DNA from: RFSX01 sp965248155
Lineage (GTDB): Bacteria; Bacteroidota; Bacteroidia; Chitinophagales; Saprospiraceae
Assembly (NCBI GenBank): GCA_965248155.1
Contig: CBDFIO010000002.1
Location: 1,240,001-1,304,000, forward strand
DNA length: 64,000 nucleotides
Direction: 5' to 3'
Shown: positions 8,342 through 19,406 of the stretch, piece by piece
Layout of the letters: each line of letters starts with the position of its first letter
Numbering within the stretch: position 1 is the stretch's first letter
The notes under the pieces: generated by a model
Seen by the model: only the letters and a program-made list of their open reading frames with translations
Databases searched by the model: none
Told to the model about the DNA's origin: nothing
Translations under genes and position numbers: made by a program

Positions 8342-9430
8342 TTAACTGTTCATTATATCGGTAATCATTTTTCTTAAAAGGTGATAACTTATCGTTATAA
8401 GTCCGCCTAGAAGTCCTCCCAATATCAGATAATAGAACCTTGATTGATTACTTGGTCTTATGGGTTTAAGAGGCATATCTATGAGTTGGATATAGGGTGT
8501 TTTGTTATCTAGAGCGAGGGAGGCAATTTGATACTGCTTTTCAACTTCTCCAGTCATAATAAGCAATTTTTGTTCCTCTGTTTTAAGTTGTTTCTCCTTA
8601 AGGATATCTTGTTTTCTGAATATATTTCTATGGCTGTCCTGAAATACAGCAATTTGATATTGTATTTCCGCTAATCGATTACTTATCGAATCATGCTTGT
8701 TCTTAATGATATTAAAATCATATTCCTGTTTTTCAGTCGCCTTCTCGATATAGTATTTGCTTAGTTCTTCGAACATTAGATTTACCGTAGCTACAGATAG
8801 ATCTTCATTATGACTATTCATATGAAGCTTCATGATACCGGTAAGTTCAGAATATTCACTTGAAAACAAACCATTAACATTTTGATTTCCAGCGAGTAGA
8901 AGATGAAGTCTTTTGAGGGCCTTGTTCTCAAGTAGTGTAAATGTTTCCAAAGAATCATGTACAAACATAAATCCTTCCAAGTCCAGAGAATCGTCAGATT
9001 TTGAAAAACTCAAAAGTCCGGACTTTGTCCAACGCTTATCCTTTTCTAAAACAGAAATAAGATGGTTGGCCAAGTAAGTACTTTTTGAACCAATTTCTAT
9101 TGTATTAAAGAGCGCATTCTGAGTTATTCGTCTGGCTTTTGATAGTTGTAGAATTTTATCCAGATTGGATTCTTGCGAAGACATCCCCAAGCCAAATTGA
9201 CCTAATATACCTCCAAGGCCACCCAGGTTTCCCTGAGTATCTTCATTGAGCATGAATGTAAGCTCAGCCGAATAAACGGCCTTTGTGTTAAATTTTAAAC
9301 CAAAAAAAGTAAGCGCTGACAATATCGCAATCAACAATATTGACTTGTAAGATTTCAGTATATAATTACAATACTCACCAATTCTGGTAAATAGCTCTTT
9401 TAGTGATATATCGTTATTGTCTTGCGGCAT
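8342..9430 (-). CDS. Wzz-like polysaccharide chain-length determinant protein
   Basis: An inner-membrane co-polymerase of the Wzz type, which sets the chain length of Wzy-made polysaccharides. One transmembrane segment near residues 31-50 precedes a Gly-rich stretch (GNLGGLGGILGQFGLG). A long helical periplasmic part is predicted coiled-coil (residues ~230-310). A second membrane segment near residues 330-350 is preceded by the proline-rich PLKPIRPSNQSR usual in this family. No tyrosine-kinase domain is attached. The polymerase it would serve is probably the Wzy-like protein at 51220-52434, since none is adjacent. Confidence 0.82.
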   Translation of the reverse strand: MPQDNNDISLKELFTRIGEYCNYILKSYKSILLIAILSALTFFGLKFNTKAVYSAELTFMLNEDTQGNLGGLGGILGQFGLGMSSQESNLDKILQLSKARRITQNALFNTIEIGSKSTYLANHLISVLEKDKRWTKSGLLSFSKSDDSLDLEGFMFVHDSLETFTLLENKALKRLHLLLAGNQNVNGLFSSEYSELTGIMKLHMNSHNEDLSVATVNLMFEELSKYYIEKATEKQEYDFNIIKNKHDSISNRLAEIQYQIAVFQDSHRNIFRKQDILKEKQLKTEEQKLLIMTGEVEKQYQIASLALDNKTPYIQLIDMPLKPIRPSNQSRFYYLILGGLLGGLITISYHLLRKMITDIMNS

Positions 9431-9435
9431 CCTAA

Positions 9436-12400
9436 TTATATAATAGATTGCAGTATTCGCTTAGCCTCAGCTAAGGTAATGTCTTTTCTTCTAGCATAAT
9501 CTATCAACTGATCAGAGTCAATATGACTTATCCCAAAGTATTTACTTTGCGGGTGAGAGAAGTAATATCCGCTTACTGAGGCAGCCGGATACATAGCGAA
9601 AGATTCTGTTAGAGATATTTGAATTTTCTTTTCTACATCCATTAAGTCAAATAATTTTACTTTTTCGGAATGTTCCGGACAAGCCGGATATCCTGGAGCA
9701 GGTCTAATTCCCTGATATTTTTCTTTGATTAGCGAGACGTTATTCAGGGACTCCTCAGGAGCATAGGCCCAAATTTCCATTCTTATTTTTTTATGCAATA
9801 ATTCAGCAAAGGCTTCGGCCAGTCTATCGGCTAAGGCCTTCAGTATGATAGCGGAGTAGTCATCGTGAGAGGCTTCATAATTTTTGACATGATCTTCTAT
9901 TCCTATTCCAGCAGTAACTGCAAAGAAACCCATGTAATCTTTTTTGCCGGATGATTTTGGAGCTACAAAATCAGAAAGAGAGTAATTTGGTAATCCTTCT
10001 GACTTTTTATTTTGCTGACGTAAATGGTGAATGGTTTCTATAAGATGATCGTGCTCATCATATAATTCAGTACTGTCTTCCTCGTTTGAGTTTGCTCTGA
10101 AAATACCAACTGCTGCTTTTGCAGTAAGCCATTTTTCATCGATAATTCTTCTTAAAATACTCTGAGCATCATTGAACAGTATTTTTGATTCTGTACCGAT
10201 TATTGGGTCATTAAAGATACCTGGATATTTGCCCTTAAGCTGCCAGCTTGTGAAAAATGGTGTCCAGTCAATATATTCTGAAATTTCTTGAATCGAATAG
10301 TCTTCAAAATAGCGAACTCCTAACATTGGAGGTTGTGGTGCTGTGTAATTCTCCCAGTCCAACTTGTATTTATTAGAACGTGCAAAATCAATAGACACTG
10401 TTTTTTTAGATTTACTATTATTGGCTCGAGCAACTCTAAGATTTTCATAAGACGTTTTAACTCCCTGAGTATAATCAATTACTGAAGTATTATTATCACT
10501 TAGCAGATTTGAGGCTACTGCAACACTTTTGGAGGCATCAAGAACATGAATAACCGGTCCGGAATAACAAGTATCTATTTTTAAAGCGGTATGGGTCTTT
10601 GAGGTAGTTGCACCGCCTATCAACAGAGGAATGGTCATGTTTAATCTTTCCATTTCCTGAGAGACAAACACCATTTCATCCAGAGAAGGAGTGATTAGTC
10701 CACTTAAGCCAACGATATCAACATTTTCTTCAAGGGCGTGTTTTAATATGTTTTCAGCTCTGACCATAACCCCCATATCAATTACTTCATAATTATTGCA
10801 AGATAGAACGACTCCAACAATATTCTTTCCAATATCATGGACATCACCTTTAACGGTTGCCAGAAGTATTTTTCCTTTACTGCTTTTTTTATCTGAATCT
10901 TTTTCCTGTTCGATAAATGGAGTGAGATATGCTACGGCTTTTTTCATTACACGTGCACTTTTTACTACTTGCGGAAGGAACATTTTTCCTTCACCAAATA
11001 ATTGACCCACTACATTCATTCCATCCATAAGAGGACCCTCAATTACATCTAAACTTCTTGGTAAGCTAAGCCTCGAAATTTCCGCATCCTCTTCTATATA
11101 TTCAACAATTCCTTTTACTAGAGCATGCTCCAGTCGTTTTTCAACGGGCTCTTCCCTCCAGCGTAAATCTCTTTCAAATTTCTTTCCTTCGCCCTGAATG
11201 TTTTGGGCGTATTGAGTAAGAGCTTCAGTTGCAAATTCCGTTTTATTGAACAGGACATCTTCAACAAGAGATAAAAGATCTTTTGGTATCTCTTCATAGA
11301 TATCAATCATCCCCGCATTGACGATTCCCATGTCCATCCCGGCTTTAATGGCATGATACAGAAATGCAGAATGCATCGCCTCTCTTACCTGATTATTTCC
11401 TCTGAATGAAAATGAGATATTACTAACACCACCACTAATTAAAGATCCGGGGCATATTTTTTTAATTTGCTTAGTGGCCTCAAGATAGTTGATGGCATAA
11501 TTATTATGTTCTTGAATTCCGGTTGCTACTGCAAAAACATTTGGATCAAAAATGATGTCTTGGGCTTTGAATTTTAGCTCATTTACAAGAATGTCATAGG
11601 CGCGTTTACAAATGGATACTTTACGGGCGGTTGTATCGGCTTGCCCTTGTTCATCAAATGCCATAACAACAACAGCTGCTCCAAATCTTCGGATTTGCTT
11701 GGCTTGTTCTCTGAATGCATCTTCTCCTTCCTTTAAGGAAATTGAATTAACGATACACTTTCCTTGTACACATTTCAGCCCTTCAACAATAACGTCAAAC
11801 TTAGACGAGTCAATCATTATGGGCAAACTTGCAATGTCAGGTTCTGACATAATCATTTTCAGAAATTCAGTCATCGCTTTTGTGGAGTCTAGAAGACCTT
11901 CATCCATATTTACATCTAGTATTTGGGCTCCCCCTTCTACTTGTTGTGATGCAATGGAAACCGCTTCCTGAAATTCTCCTGCCATAATATGTCGTGAGAA
12001 TTTTTTTGATCCTGTCACATTCGTTCTTTCACCGATATTGATAAAGTTCATGTCTTCATGAATTATCAATGGATTCATTCCGGCAAATTGAGATACAGGA
12101 TTAATTTGAGGAATGCTTCTCGGTGTGATATTTTTCACTGCTTCAGCCATTGCTCGTATATGATCAGGAGTAGTTCCGCAGCAGCCTCCTATTATATTCA
12201 CTAAGCCACTCTCAACAAAATCTTGAATATATGATTTCATAATTGATGGAGACTGATCATATGCGCCAAGTTCATTTGGTAGCCCGGCATTTGGATATGC
12301 ACTTATATTGCAATCTGCAATCTTAGATAAAGTCTGTATGTGAGGTCTCATTTCCTTTGCGCCTAAAGCACAATTAAATCCAATACTAAACAAATTGGCA

Positions 12401-13080
12401 TGAGCTACAGAGATCCAAAAGGCATCAACCGTCTGACCACTTAATGTTCTTCCGCTGGCATCTGTTATAGTGCCAGAAACCATTATTGGAAGTTCTACAT
12501 TATGTTCGTCAAAATACTTATCAATAGCATACAGCGCCGCTTTACAATTTAGAGTATCGAAAACGGTTTCTACAAGTAATAAATCGACACCACCTTCTAC
12601 CAGACCGGCTGTCTGATCATAATAAGCTTGTACCAATTCATCAAAGTCAACAGCGCGCAAACCGGGTCTATTAATATCTGGTGAGATCGATGCTGTTTTA
12701 TTTGTAGGTCCAAGTGCACCAGCAACAAATATATTTTCATATTGCAGCGCTACCTTTTTTGCAATTTGAGCGGATGCCAGATTTAATTCATAAGCAATGG
12801 ATTCCAGACCATAATCTGCCTGAGAAATACTAGTTGCATTAAATGTATTGGTTTCAATTATATCAGCGCCCGCATCAATATATTGCTTATGTATCTCCTC
12901 AATAACGTGGGGGCAGCTTATTGAAAGCAAATCGTTGTTCCCTTTAAGGTCATTAGGATGGTCTTTGAATCTGGAAGATCTAAAATCTGCTTCGGTAAGA
13001 TTATACCGTTGGATCATGGTGCCCATCGCACCATCCAAGACAAGTATTCGTTCCTTTATAAGATCCTCTATTTTAGTCAT
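9436..13080 (-). CDS. metH: Cobalamin-dependent methionine synthase, MetH
   Basis: Transfers a methyl group from methyltetrahydrofolate through cobalamin to homocysteine, making methionine. Modules appear in the standard order. The homocysteine domain has the zinc ligands in FNCALG and [11 protein letters not shown]. The pterin-binding domain begins near [12 protein letters not shown]. The B12-binding domain has the DVHDIGKN motif and [14 protein letters not shown]. The C-terminal activation domain contains [12 protein letters not shown]. The full length of about 1,214 residues matches the E. coli enzyme. The ATG at 13078-13080 is preferred over the TTG just before it, because it overlaps the previous stop by one base (TGATG). 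I see no cobalamin riboswitch upstream, as the region is coding. Confidence 0.97.
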   Translation of the reverse strand: MTKIEDLIKERILVLDGAMGTMIQRYNLTEADFRSSRFKDHPNDLKGNNDLLSISCPHVIEEIHKQYIDAGADIIETNTFNATSISQADYGLESIAYELNLASAQIAKKVALQYENIFVAGALGPTNKTASISPDINRPGLRAVDFDELVQAYYDQTAGLVEGGVDLLLVETVFDTLNCKAALYAIDKYFDEHNVELPIMVSGTITDASGRTLSGQTVDAFWISVAHANLFSIGFNCALGAKEMRPHIQTLSKIADCNISAYPNAGLPNELGAYDQSPSIMKSYIQDFVESGLVNIIGGCCGTTPDHIRAMAEAVKNITPRSIPQINPVSQFAGMNPLIIHEDMNFINIGERTNVTGSKKFSRHIMAGEFQEAVSIASQQVEGGAQILDVNMDEGLLDSTKAMTEFLKMIMSEPDIASLPIMIDSSKFDVIVEGLKCVQGKCIVNSISLKEGEDAFREQAKQIRRFGAAVVVMAFDEQGQADTTARKVSICKRAYDILVNELKFKAQDIIFDPNVFAVATGIQEHNNYAINYLEATKQIKKICPGSLISGGVSNISFSFRGNNQVREAMHSAFLYHAIKAGMDMGIVNAGMIDIYEEIPKDLLSLVEDVLFNKTEFATEALTQYAQNIQGEGKKFERDLRWREEPVEKRLEHALVKGIVEYIEEDAEISRLSLPRSLDVIEGPLMDGMNVVGQLFGEGKMFLPQVVKSARVMKKAVAYLTPFIEQEKDSDKKSSKGKILLATVKGDVHDIGKNIVGVVLSCNNYEVIDMGVMVRAENILKHALEENVDIVGLSGLITPSLDEMVFVSQEMERLNMTIPLLIGGATTSKTHTALKIDTCYSGPVIHVLDASKSVAVASNLLSDNNTSVIDYTQGVKTSYENLRVARANNSKSKKTVSIDFARSNKYKLDWENYTAPQPPMLGVRYFEDYSIQEISEYIDWTPFFTSWQLKGKYPGIFNDPIIGTESKILFNDAQSILRRIIDEKWLTAKAAVGIFRANSNEEDSTELYDEHDHLIETIHHLRQQNKKSEGLPNYSLSDFVAPKSSGKKDYMGFFAVTAGIGIEDHVKNYEASHDDYSAIILKALADRLAEAFAELLHKKIRMEIWAYAPEESLNNVSLIKEKYQGIRPAPGYPACPEHSEKVKLFDLMDVEKKIQISLTESFAMYPAASVSGYYFSHPQSKYFGISHIDSDQLIDYARRKDITLAEAKRILQSII

Positions 13081-14715
13081 CAATAATCAATTTTAACGGG
13101 AGCCATATTATACCTTATTGCCATACCCAAATAATTTGTCTTCAAATTTCCTAAATTTCTTCTGGATTCAGAACGTAAAATATAGTTAAGGTCCAAAAAT
13201 AGATTATATGATAATTCAAAGCTTGCTAAAAGCGTGGCTTGATGAATTTTTCTGCGCTCCCCTTGTAAAAGATCATTGCCAAAATCTGCAACCCGAGTTT
13301 CATTAACAAGCAAAATATCAGATCCATAATTATTGTCATCATTCTTCCCTACCACCGTATTTAGGTAGTCTCCCCTTAGATATAATTTATGCCCAATTTT
13401 ATAACGCGCTGTAAAAAGCCATTCCCGAAAGTTGGACCCCAGAGGATGTGCTAAAGGAAGATTATAATGAGAATAAGTGTATGGTCGGACCCAATTGGTT
13501 TCTAATTGAAAATCCAGATGATCAACACCTGCAAAATCAATTGATTTTATACCGAGTTGAATGCCGTACTTGTTTCCCCACCAACCATTCCCGGAAAACA
13601 ATTCACTCAGTTTTAATTCGTCAAGCATAACTTGTCCATAGAGCGAATGTTTTGGAATCACATTCCATTTAATATTGAGACCCAAAAGAACATTGTCAGG
13701 GCTATCTAAAAGATGTTCAATACTTCTATATAATAATAATAGGATTGAGATATTGAAATTCGAAATGGTTTTCCCGCGAAAAGACAACGGATTCAAATAA
13801 TCCAATTTCAAATTTTTGATTTGGCTTAAATCCAAGATAATGGCTTGCCATATATTTTTTAGGTAAAATATTATTTCCGGGATTATATCTTGCAGAGACT
13901 GATGACAGTTCCGCAAAAATAGACTGATAGTACAGCTTCCAGATTTCTACTTTAAATTTCAGGTAGAAGTAATTTTGCCCATCGTCACTCAGGAGTAAGG
14001 ATCGCTGTCCATTTCCTATGAAATGTTTTCCATGACCCAATTCCAAAAAAGCATGTTTGCTGAGCTTGTAACCAAGATATGCTTGTGCATTGGAATAATC
14101 AAACCCCTGAAATGCATCAATTAAACTACTCTGATAATCTTTATAATTTCCTTGACCCGGAATGGCATTATACTGACTTATATAGGGTCTGATATAATTT
14201 AGAAAATTGGATTGGTTCTCAAATAAGCTGGTATAGAAATAGAATTTTTGATCCAGCTGACCATATAACTCTAATCCTCGAGTATTCTGAAAAATGAACT
14301 CCTCATTCTCAAGATCTTCACCAAGCCGAAAATATAACACGGGGTTTAGGACAAATGAAAAATCTTCATTTTGGTATTCATAGAAATGAGAAGGATTTTC
14401 ATAAAAACTTTTCCAGAACCCTTTATTATCATTAATTGAGTTAGACAATAAACTGTCTTTCAGGAGATATTGAATATCCCAACTGTCGAGCGGTTTAAGA
14501 TTGGACGTTTTTACGTTCCGCAAATAATTAAATACTCGCTCTCGAGAATAATTCTTTACCGAATGATGAAAAGTATGATCCGAAGTATAGAGGATGTCTA
14601 ACCTATCCAAAGTTTGTTCAACAAGATGACCACTTTTATAGTATTCAGATTGACTCCATATAAAAGAGGTCTTCAAGAAAACAGCAAAAGAAATAAATAA
14701 GAATAAGCGTTTCAA
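13080..14715 (-). pseudogene. Wzi/RemB-like outer-membrane beta-barrel protein, frameshifted
   Basis: Two overlapping reading frames together make one protein of about 544 residues. The first (14715-13726) has a signal peptide ending near FIWSQ and the family motifs ELGHGKHFIGNGQRSLLLSD and FQYLNPIIII. It then hits a stop in the repetitive ATTATTATTATATAG run. The family sequence resumes one frame over as YRSIEHLLDSPDNVLLGLN, WWGNKYGIQLG, VRPYTYSH and PLAHPLGSNFREW, ending at 13080. Removing one base near 13729-13742 restores the frame. The family covers Wzi-like capsule-anchoring barrels and the gliding protein RemB of Flavobacterium. It is either a real pseudogene, a slippage-translated gene or an assembly error. 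It overlaps metH by one base and follows lpxK. Confidence 0.8.
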
Positions 14716-14719
14716 TAAT

Positions 14720-15787
14720 TCAAACTTTGAAGGATATCAAATAATCTTTTACGATGCTATCGAATGCTTGTTTATCATCATCAAGAAAACGAACCTCAAT
14801 CGGCAAAACAAAAATTGGAATTTTGTTTTTAAGCAGAAACTCTCTGTGCAACTCTAGCCTCATTGCATCTTTTTCAGTAGTTAAAAATACTGTATTCTCA
14901 CTAACTAAGTTTTCATACATTTTTTTGATTTGATTCATTTCGAATTCTGTAAAAAAATGATGATCCTCGTATTTGACCACATCTAATACATTGCTTTTTT
15001 TGTTGAGATGGTTTAATAGATAATCTACAGACGCTATGGCTGAAAAAAGAATTACATTTTGACCCTCTGTAAGATTTAAAGTAATAGATCTATCAAAAAT
15101 AAAATATGGGGCATGATAGACATATTCCGAAAAATAAACGTGCTGATGTGGATAAGGTCGAATTTTGGATGTTACTTCTTTACGGTCTGCATCTGCTATT
15201 TCGTCGGGGCATTTCGTAATTATTATTATATCAGCTCTTTCATATGATTTTCTTGGTTCTCGAAGTCTTCCTGCCGGCAAAAGAAAATCATCAGTAAATA
15301 GATTATCATATTCGGTTAGCAAAATGTTTAATCCCGGAACTACTGATCGATGTTGAAATGCATCATCTAATAATATGGCTTGAGTTTGAGGATATTGTCC
15401 GACAATCATTGGAATTCCGATATCGCGACTTTCGGATACGGCAACAGGAATTGATGGAAATTTTTTCTTGAATTGCAAAGGTTCATCTCCTTTGGATTCC
15501 GCAGTGTCATTAGTCACCACCCAATGGAACCCTTTGCTTTTTCGTTTATATCCGCGACTTAATGTAGCTACATTAATAAAAGGGTGAAGCAACTCAATCA
15601 AATATTCAATATGGGGTGTTTTTCCTGTACCACCCAGACTAAGATTGCCAACATTTATAACCGGTAGATTGAAACTTGTTGACTTAAGTATACCGGTTTC
15701 GTAAAAAATGTTTCTCACTGAAATCAGACCATAATACAAAAGTGAAAGAGGAGACAACAAAATTCTGGCGATGATGTTTTTTGTCAT
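14720..15787 (-). CDS. lpxK: Tetraacyldisaccharide 4'-kinase, LpxK
   Basis: Phosphorylates the 4' position of the lipid A disaccharide at the inner face of the inner membrane. The N-terminal membrane-associated helix (residues ~8-25) precedes NVGNLSLGGTGKTPHIEYLI, which contains the P-loop. It is followed by TLSRGYKR, GDEPLQFKKKFP and LLDDAFQHRSV, all hallmarks of the family. The length of 355 residues is typical. I chose the ATG at 15785-15787 over an in-frame start 30 bases earlier because it overlaps the stop of the DUF2851 gene as ATGA. It lies directly upstream of the Wzi/RemB-like gene and is probably in the same transcript. Confidence 0.93.
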   Translation of the reverse strand: MTKNIIARILLSPLSLLYYGLISVRNIFYETGILKSTSFNLPVINVGNLSLGGTGKTPHIEYLIELLHPFINVATLSRGYKRKSKGFHWVVTNDTAESKGDEPLQFKKKFPSIPVAVSESRDIGIPMIVGQYPQTQAILLDDAFQHRSVVPGLNILLTEYDNLFTDDFLLPAGRLREPRKSYERADIIIITKCPDEIADADRKEVTSKIRPYPHQHVYFSEYVYHAPYFIFDRSITLNLTEGQNVILFSAIASVDYLLNHLNKKSNVLDVVKYEDHHFFTEFEMNQIKKMYENLVSENTVFLTTEKDAMRLELHREFLLKNKIPIFVLPIEVRFLDDDKQAFDSIVKDYLISFKV

Positions 15788-17049
15788 TTGAATAGTAATT
15801 GTTGACCTATAACACAATTAAGGCAAGCATAGTTATCACAATATTGGCTTTTAAGTTCAATTAACGCCTGACTTTTTGCTGCATTTTTTGAGATAATACC
15901 ATTTTCTTTCCACTTACGAATTATTTTATTTTGCTCAGAAGGGATTTCATACAGGAGTTCAATGGTTTTTTCTTTCAGTTTTTCATCAGATATTAAATGG
16001 GCATAACTATACATCAATGGAATGATTACATTGATCAGTAAAATGTCTTTTGTCGTTTTACCTAATGATTTATTCTTGTATTTGTTTTTCTTTCCCGGAA
16101 TATAATGCTCATTCCAATAGGAACTTGTTTTTACATTTAAGAAGGAATAGATTTCCTTTAAGTCAGCATGTAAAATAAATTGATTAAAAAGAGAAGTACA
16201 GTTGTGATATAAGGCTGCGATTTGAGCTATTCTGATCGTAGGAAAATTTGCGGGACGTAATTTTGAAAATCGCCACTCAACACCGGTCATAGGATAGAGC
16301 TTATGTTTTTTTTGTAGATAGAGATATTCCTTTTTTAATGCAACAATATATTCGTCTTTAGAATGAAGTAATCCAGCCTGTCCTAACAAAAGAGCCTCCA
16401 ATTGCATCAAATTATTTGCATATTTTATAAGAAGTTTAAAAGGCACACAACTGGATAAGCTTTCAAAAGCCTCACCATTTACTTTTAGTCCAAAATATTT
16501 CATGAGGAGATAATACATGGTTGCTTCCCAATCGTTTTTATTTCTGTTCAGAAGATCGAGAATTCGTGTGGATTTATTAAGTAGACGATCGACAAATAAG
16601 CGATCAAGAAATAATTGTATGCGATTGTTATCAACGCTTTGAATTTGTCTGGCGCATGGAATCCAATCCAGGGAGGATCGGAATTTGGAATAGGTTTCTA
16701 TGCTTTTTGTAGAAATTCTGTCTTTCATTTCTAGGGAAGGTATCAGATGACCTTTGGTATTAAAGACTTCTCGGTCATGGATGTAAACAACATGTAGAAT
16801 GACATTATCATAAGCAAGGTCATGATCATGTTTGTGTTTATACCAATCCGATGCCTTTATATGTATTTCGATATGACCGGCCCAGACAGTGTTATTGATC
16901 CGGATTTTTCCATTTAAAAAATCAGGCCCGGCGTTGTGGTTATGAATACCGAAATCGATGATGGTTAATGATTCTCCTTTGGAAGTTGATAATTGTTTAT
17001 GATTGAATTTTTTTAGTTTCCAGAGAGAATGTAAAAATTCTTCTTTCAT
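15784..17049 (-). CDS. DUF2851 family protein
   Basis: A 421-residue soluble protein that matches DUF2851, a family of unknown function common in Bacteroidota. Recognisable parts are the N-terminal HNHNAGPDFLNGKIRI, WAGHIEIHIKASDWYKHKHD and NVILHVVYIHD. The late KLRPANFPTIRIAQIAAL and the Cys-rich end CDNYACLNCVIGQQLL are also characteristic. The histidine- and aspartate-rich N-terminal part suggests metal binding or a nuclease-like fold, but that is speculation. It lies between folA (8 bases) and lpxK (ATGA overlap), part of the long minus-strand run. Confidence 0.85.
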   Translation of the reverse strand: MKEEFLHSLWKLKKFNHKQLSTSKGESLTIIDFGIHNHNAGPDFLNGKIRINNTVWAGHIEIHIKASDWYKHKHDHDLAYDNVILHVVYIHDREVFNTKGHLIPSLEMKDRISTKSIETYSKFRSSLDWIPCARQIQSVDNNRIQLFLDRLFVDRLLNKSTRILDLLNRNKNDWEATMYYLLMKYFGLKVNGEAFESLSSCVPFKLLIKYANNLMQLEALLLGQAGLLHSKDEYIVALKKEYLYLQKKHKLYPMTGVEWRFSKLRPANFPTIRIAQIAALYHNCTSLFNQFILHADLKEIYSFLNVKTSSYWNEHYIPGKKNKYKNKSLGKTTKDILLINVIIPLMYSYAHLISDEKLKEKTIELLYEIPSEQNKIIRKWKENGIISKNAAKSQALIELKSQYCDNYACLNCVIGQQLLFK

Positions 17050-17057
17050 CTCTGGAG

Positions 17058-17552
17058 TTATTTTCTTTTATATAAACAAATTGAATAGTTAAAAGGATTT
17101 TTATCATCACTGAGGTGTGACTCTTCCGATTCTAAATGCCAGTCATTCCAGTTGAGTTGAGGGAAAAAAGCAGTAGCATTATTTACATCGGTATCAACCT
17201 TTGTTAGATAGAGATTATCCCATAAATTTTGTGTCTGAGTATAGATCTTACTTCCCCCAAGGATAAACAATTCTTCCTGTTGTGCATTCTGGGCTATTAG
17301 GATACCATCAGCGATAGAATGAACTACTTTGATTCCGGAATGATAAAAATCTTTATTTCTAGTGACAACTATATTGGTGCGTCCCGGTAAAGGTCTTCCA
17401 ATCGACTCAAAGCTTTTTCTACCCATCAGGACATATTTCCCATATGTGGTTTCTTTAAAAAACTTCAGGTCTCCCGGGAGATGCCAAGGGAGATCATTAT
17501 CTATACCAATTGCGTTATTATTGCTTACAGCAACGATTGAGGAAATGGTCAT
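17058..17552 (-). CDS. folA: Dihydrofolate reductase, FolA
   Basis: Reduces dihydrofolate to tetrahydrofolate with NADPH. The sequence opens with ISSIVAVSNNNAIGIDNDLPWHLPGDLKFFKETT, whose NNAIG and DLPWHLP segments form the folate pocket. MGRKSFESIGRPLPGRTNIVVTR and FILGGSKIYTQ follow. The length of 164 residues is typical. It starts 3 bases after the stop of the penicillin-binding protein 2 gene, where rodA would often sit in rod-shape operons. Tetrahydrofolate also feeds MetH in the same run, but that link is probably coincidental. Confidence 0.96.
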   Translation of the reverse strand: MTISSIVAVSNNNAIGIDNDLPWHLPGDLKFFKETTYGKYVLMGRKSFESIGRPLPGRTNIVVTRNKDFYHSGIKVVHSIADGILIAQNAQQEELFILGGSKIYTQTQNLWDNLYLTKVDTDVNNATAFFPQLNWNDWHLESEESHLSDDKNPFNYSICLYKRK

Positions 17553-17555
17553 GTT

Positions 17556-19400
17556 CTACGGTTTGTCAATAAGATTAATACTTTTAATCCTTTCTTCCAA
17601 GAGTGGACGTGATATTTCCCCTTTAAAATACTTTTCCAAAATTAATCCGGCTATTGGCGCTGCAATATCCCCACCAAATCCTGCATTTTCAACATACACA
17701 GCAAGTGCAATTTTGGGATCATTTTTTGGTGCAAAAGCAAAAAAGACGGAATGATCTTCACCATGAGAATTTTCAGAAGTTCCTGTCTTGCCGCAGATAT
17801 TTAAACCCGGCACATAAGCTCTATGACCAGTACCTTGAGTAATCGTTCTATACATTCCATTAATGACAGGCTGAAAATAGATAGAATCGATTTTCACTTT
17901 ATTTTTAGTGGTATAGCCGGTATTGACTGAAATGTCTTCGTTGCTAAAACCTGTAATTAGATGGGGGCGGTAATAGTAACCTCTGTTAGCGATTATTGCA
18001 GCCAGATTAGCCATCTGAAGTGTGGTTAATTCCAATTCTCCCTGCCCGATTCCTATGGACATAATATAAGTAGACCTCCAATCGCCATCTTGATTTCTAT
18101 AGAGTCGATCGTAATATTCAGGCGAAGGAACATATCCATCTCTTTCGAAACTAAGATCTATCCCTAACTTTTTACCCAGTCCAAAATCATGAAGATGTTC
18201 TTTGAGAATATTAAGACCTTTTTCCGGGTTTTGGTATCCTTCTTTCTCTATCAGACTACGAAACATAGTATAGAAATAACTATTGCAGGAATGCATCAAT
18301 CCGATTTCCACATTATATGAAGGGCTATGTTCGTGGCAGCCATACTTGAAAGTTCTGTATTGATAAAAGCCATCACATAAAACAGTCTGACGCGGTTTGA
18401 AAACACCTTCCTGAAAAGCAATCAATGCCAAAATGGGTTTGAATATTGAACCCGGAGGATATCTTGCAGAAATAGATCTATCCAGAAATGGTCTTTGTAA
18501 TGTATCGTTGAGTAAGGCCTTAAATGCCTTTCCCCTATCGCGGTCAAGATTTAATAGATTAGGATCATAGTTGGGTGCCGAAAGCATTGTTAGTATTCCA
18601 CCGGTTTGAGGTTGAATTGCTACAACACTTCCACGCTTACCTTCCATCAATGATTCACAATAGGCCTGAAGCTCAAGGTCAATTGTACTTTGTAGATTCA
18701 TTCCTGTTTTTGCCAGCGAATCTAGTCGTCCGGCATTAAAGGAAGAGACTTTTCTTCCGACGTTATCTCTGACCAGAAAATTAACACCTTTAACGCCCTT
18801 GAGTTGAGGCTCATATTTCTTTTCCAAGCCACTTTTACCAATGAAATCCCCAATTTGATAATCTTCTTCGGGAGCATTAATATTACTCATATCGACCTCC
18901 CCGAGGTAGCCTAATAAATGAGCAGCACTGGAATGAGGATAAGCGCGTATATTTCTTTGAATAGGATAAAACCCCGGAAATCTGAACAGTTGCTCTTGAA
19001 ATCGGGAATAAGTTTCAGGGCTAATTTTTGAAAGAAACAAAGTTGGTATTGACTTATGATACCGTTTGTCTTTCCAATCTTTTTCAACATATTTTTCAAA
19101 GTCCTGGACATCTATCTCCAACAATTCACAGAACAGACTTGTGTCCATCTGAGGATCAATATTCCGATAGATCATTTCTAAATCATAGATTGGTTTGTTG
19201 TAAGTCAACAACTTACCATTTCGATCATAGATTAATCCTCTTGCGGGATAGTTAGTCCTTTTATCCAGAATGGTTTTTTGAGCCAGTTCTTTATAAGTAT
19301 CATCAAACAATTGAATTTGGGCAAGTTTGTATACCAATACAAGAGAACCCAGAATAAAAGTCCAAAGTATTGGTGCCTGCCTTGTGTTAAAACTGCTCAA
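17556..19400 (-). CDS. mrdA: Penicillin-binding protein 2 (MrdA), elongation transpeptidase
   Basis: A class B penicillin-binding protein that cross-links peptidoglycan during cell elongation. One N-terminal membrane segment (residues ~10-27) is followed by a dimerisation domain containing ARGLIYDRNGKLL. The transpeptidase domain has catalytic SIFK in PPGSIFKP, the SCN motif in MHSCNSYFY and KTGT near residue 540. At 614 residues it is complete. It lies 6 bases after mreD, in the order mreB-mreC-mreD-mrdA usual for Bacteroidota. The glycosyltransferase partner rodA is not next to it. Confidence 0.95.
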   Translation of the reverse strand: MSSFNTRQAPILWTFILGSLVLVYKLAQIQLFDDTYKELAQKTILDKRTNYPARGLIYDRNGKLLTYNKPIYDLEMIYRNIDPQMDTSLFCELLEIDVQDFEKYVEKDWKDKRYHKSIPTLFLSKISPETYSRFQEQLFRFPGFYPIQRNIRAYPHSSAAHLLGYLGEVDMSNINAPEEDYQIGDFIGKSGLEKKYEPQLKGVKGVNFLVRDNVGRKVSSFNAGRLDSLAKTGMNLQSTIDLELQAYCESLMEGKRGSVVAIQPQTGGILTMLSAPNYDPNLLNLDRDRGKAFKALLNDTLQRPFLDRSISARYPPGSIFKPILALIAFQEGVFKPRQTVLCDGFYQYRTFKYGCHEHSPSYNVEIGLMHSCNSYFYTMFRSLIEKEGYQNPEKGLNILKEHLHDFGLGKKLGIDLSFERDGYVPSPEYYDRLYRNQDGDWRSTYIMSIGIGQGELELTTLQMANLAAIIANRGYYYRPHLITGFSNEDISVNTGYTTKNKVKIDSIYFQPVINGMYRTITQGTGHRAYVPGLNICGKTGTSENSHGEDHSVFFAFAPKNDPKIALAVYVENAGFGGDIAAPIAGLILEKYFKGEISRPLLEERIKSINLIDKP

Positions 19401-19406
19401 GAATTT

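Noticed and set aside
12976..13200. Cobalamin riboswitch in front of metH
   Set aside because: The DNA upstream of metH is coding for the Wzi/RemB-like protein, and no B12-box-like sequence was seen.
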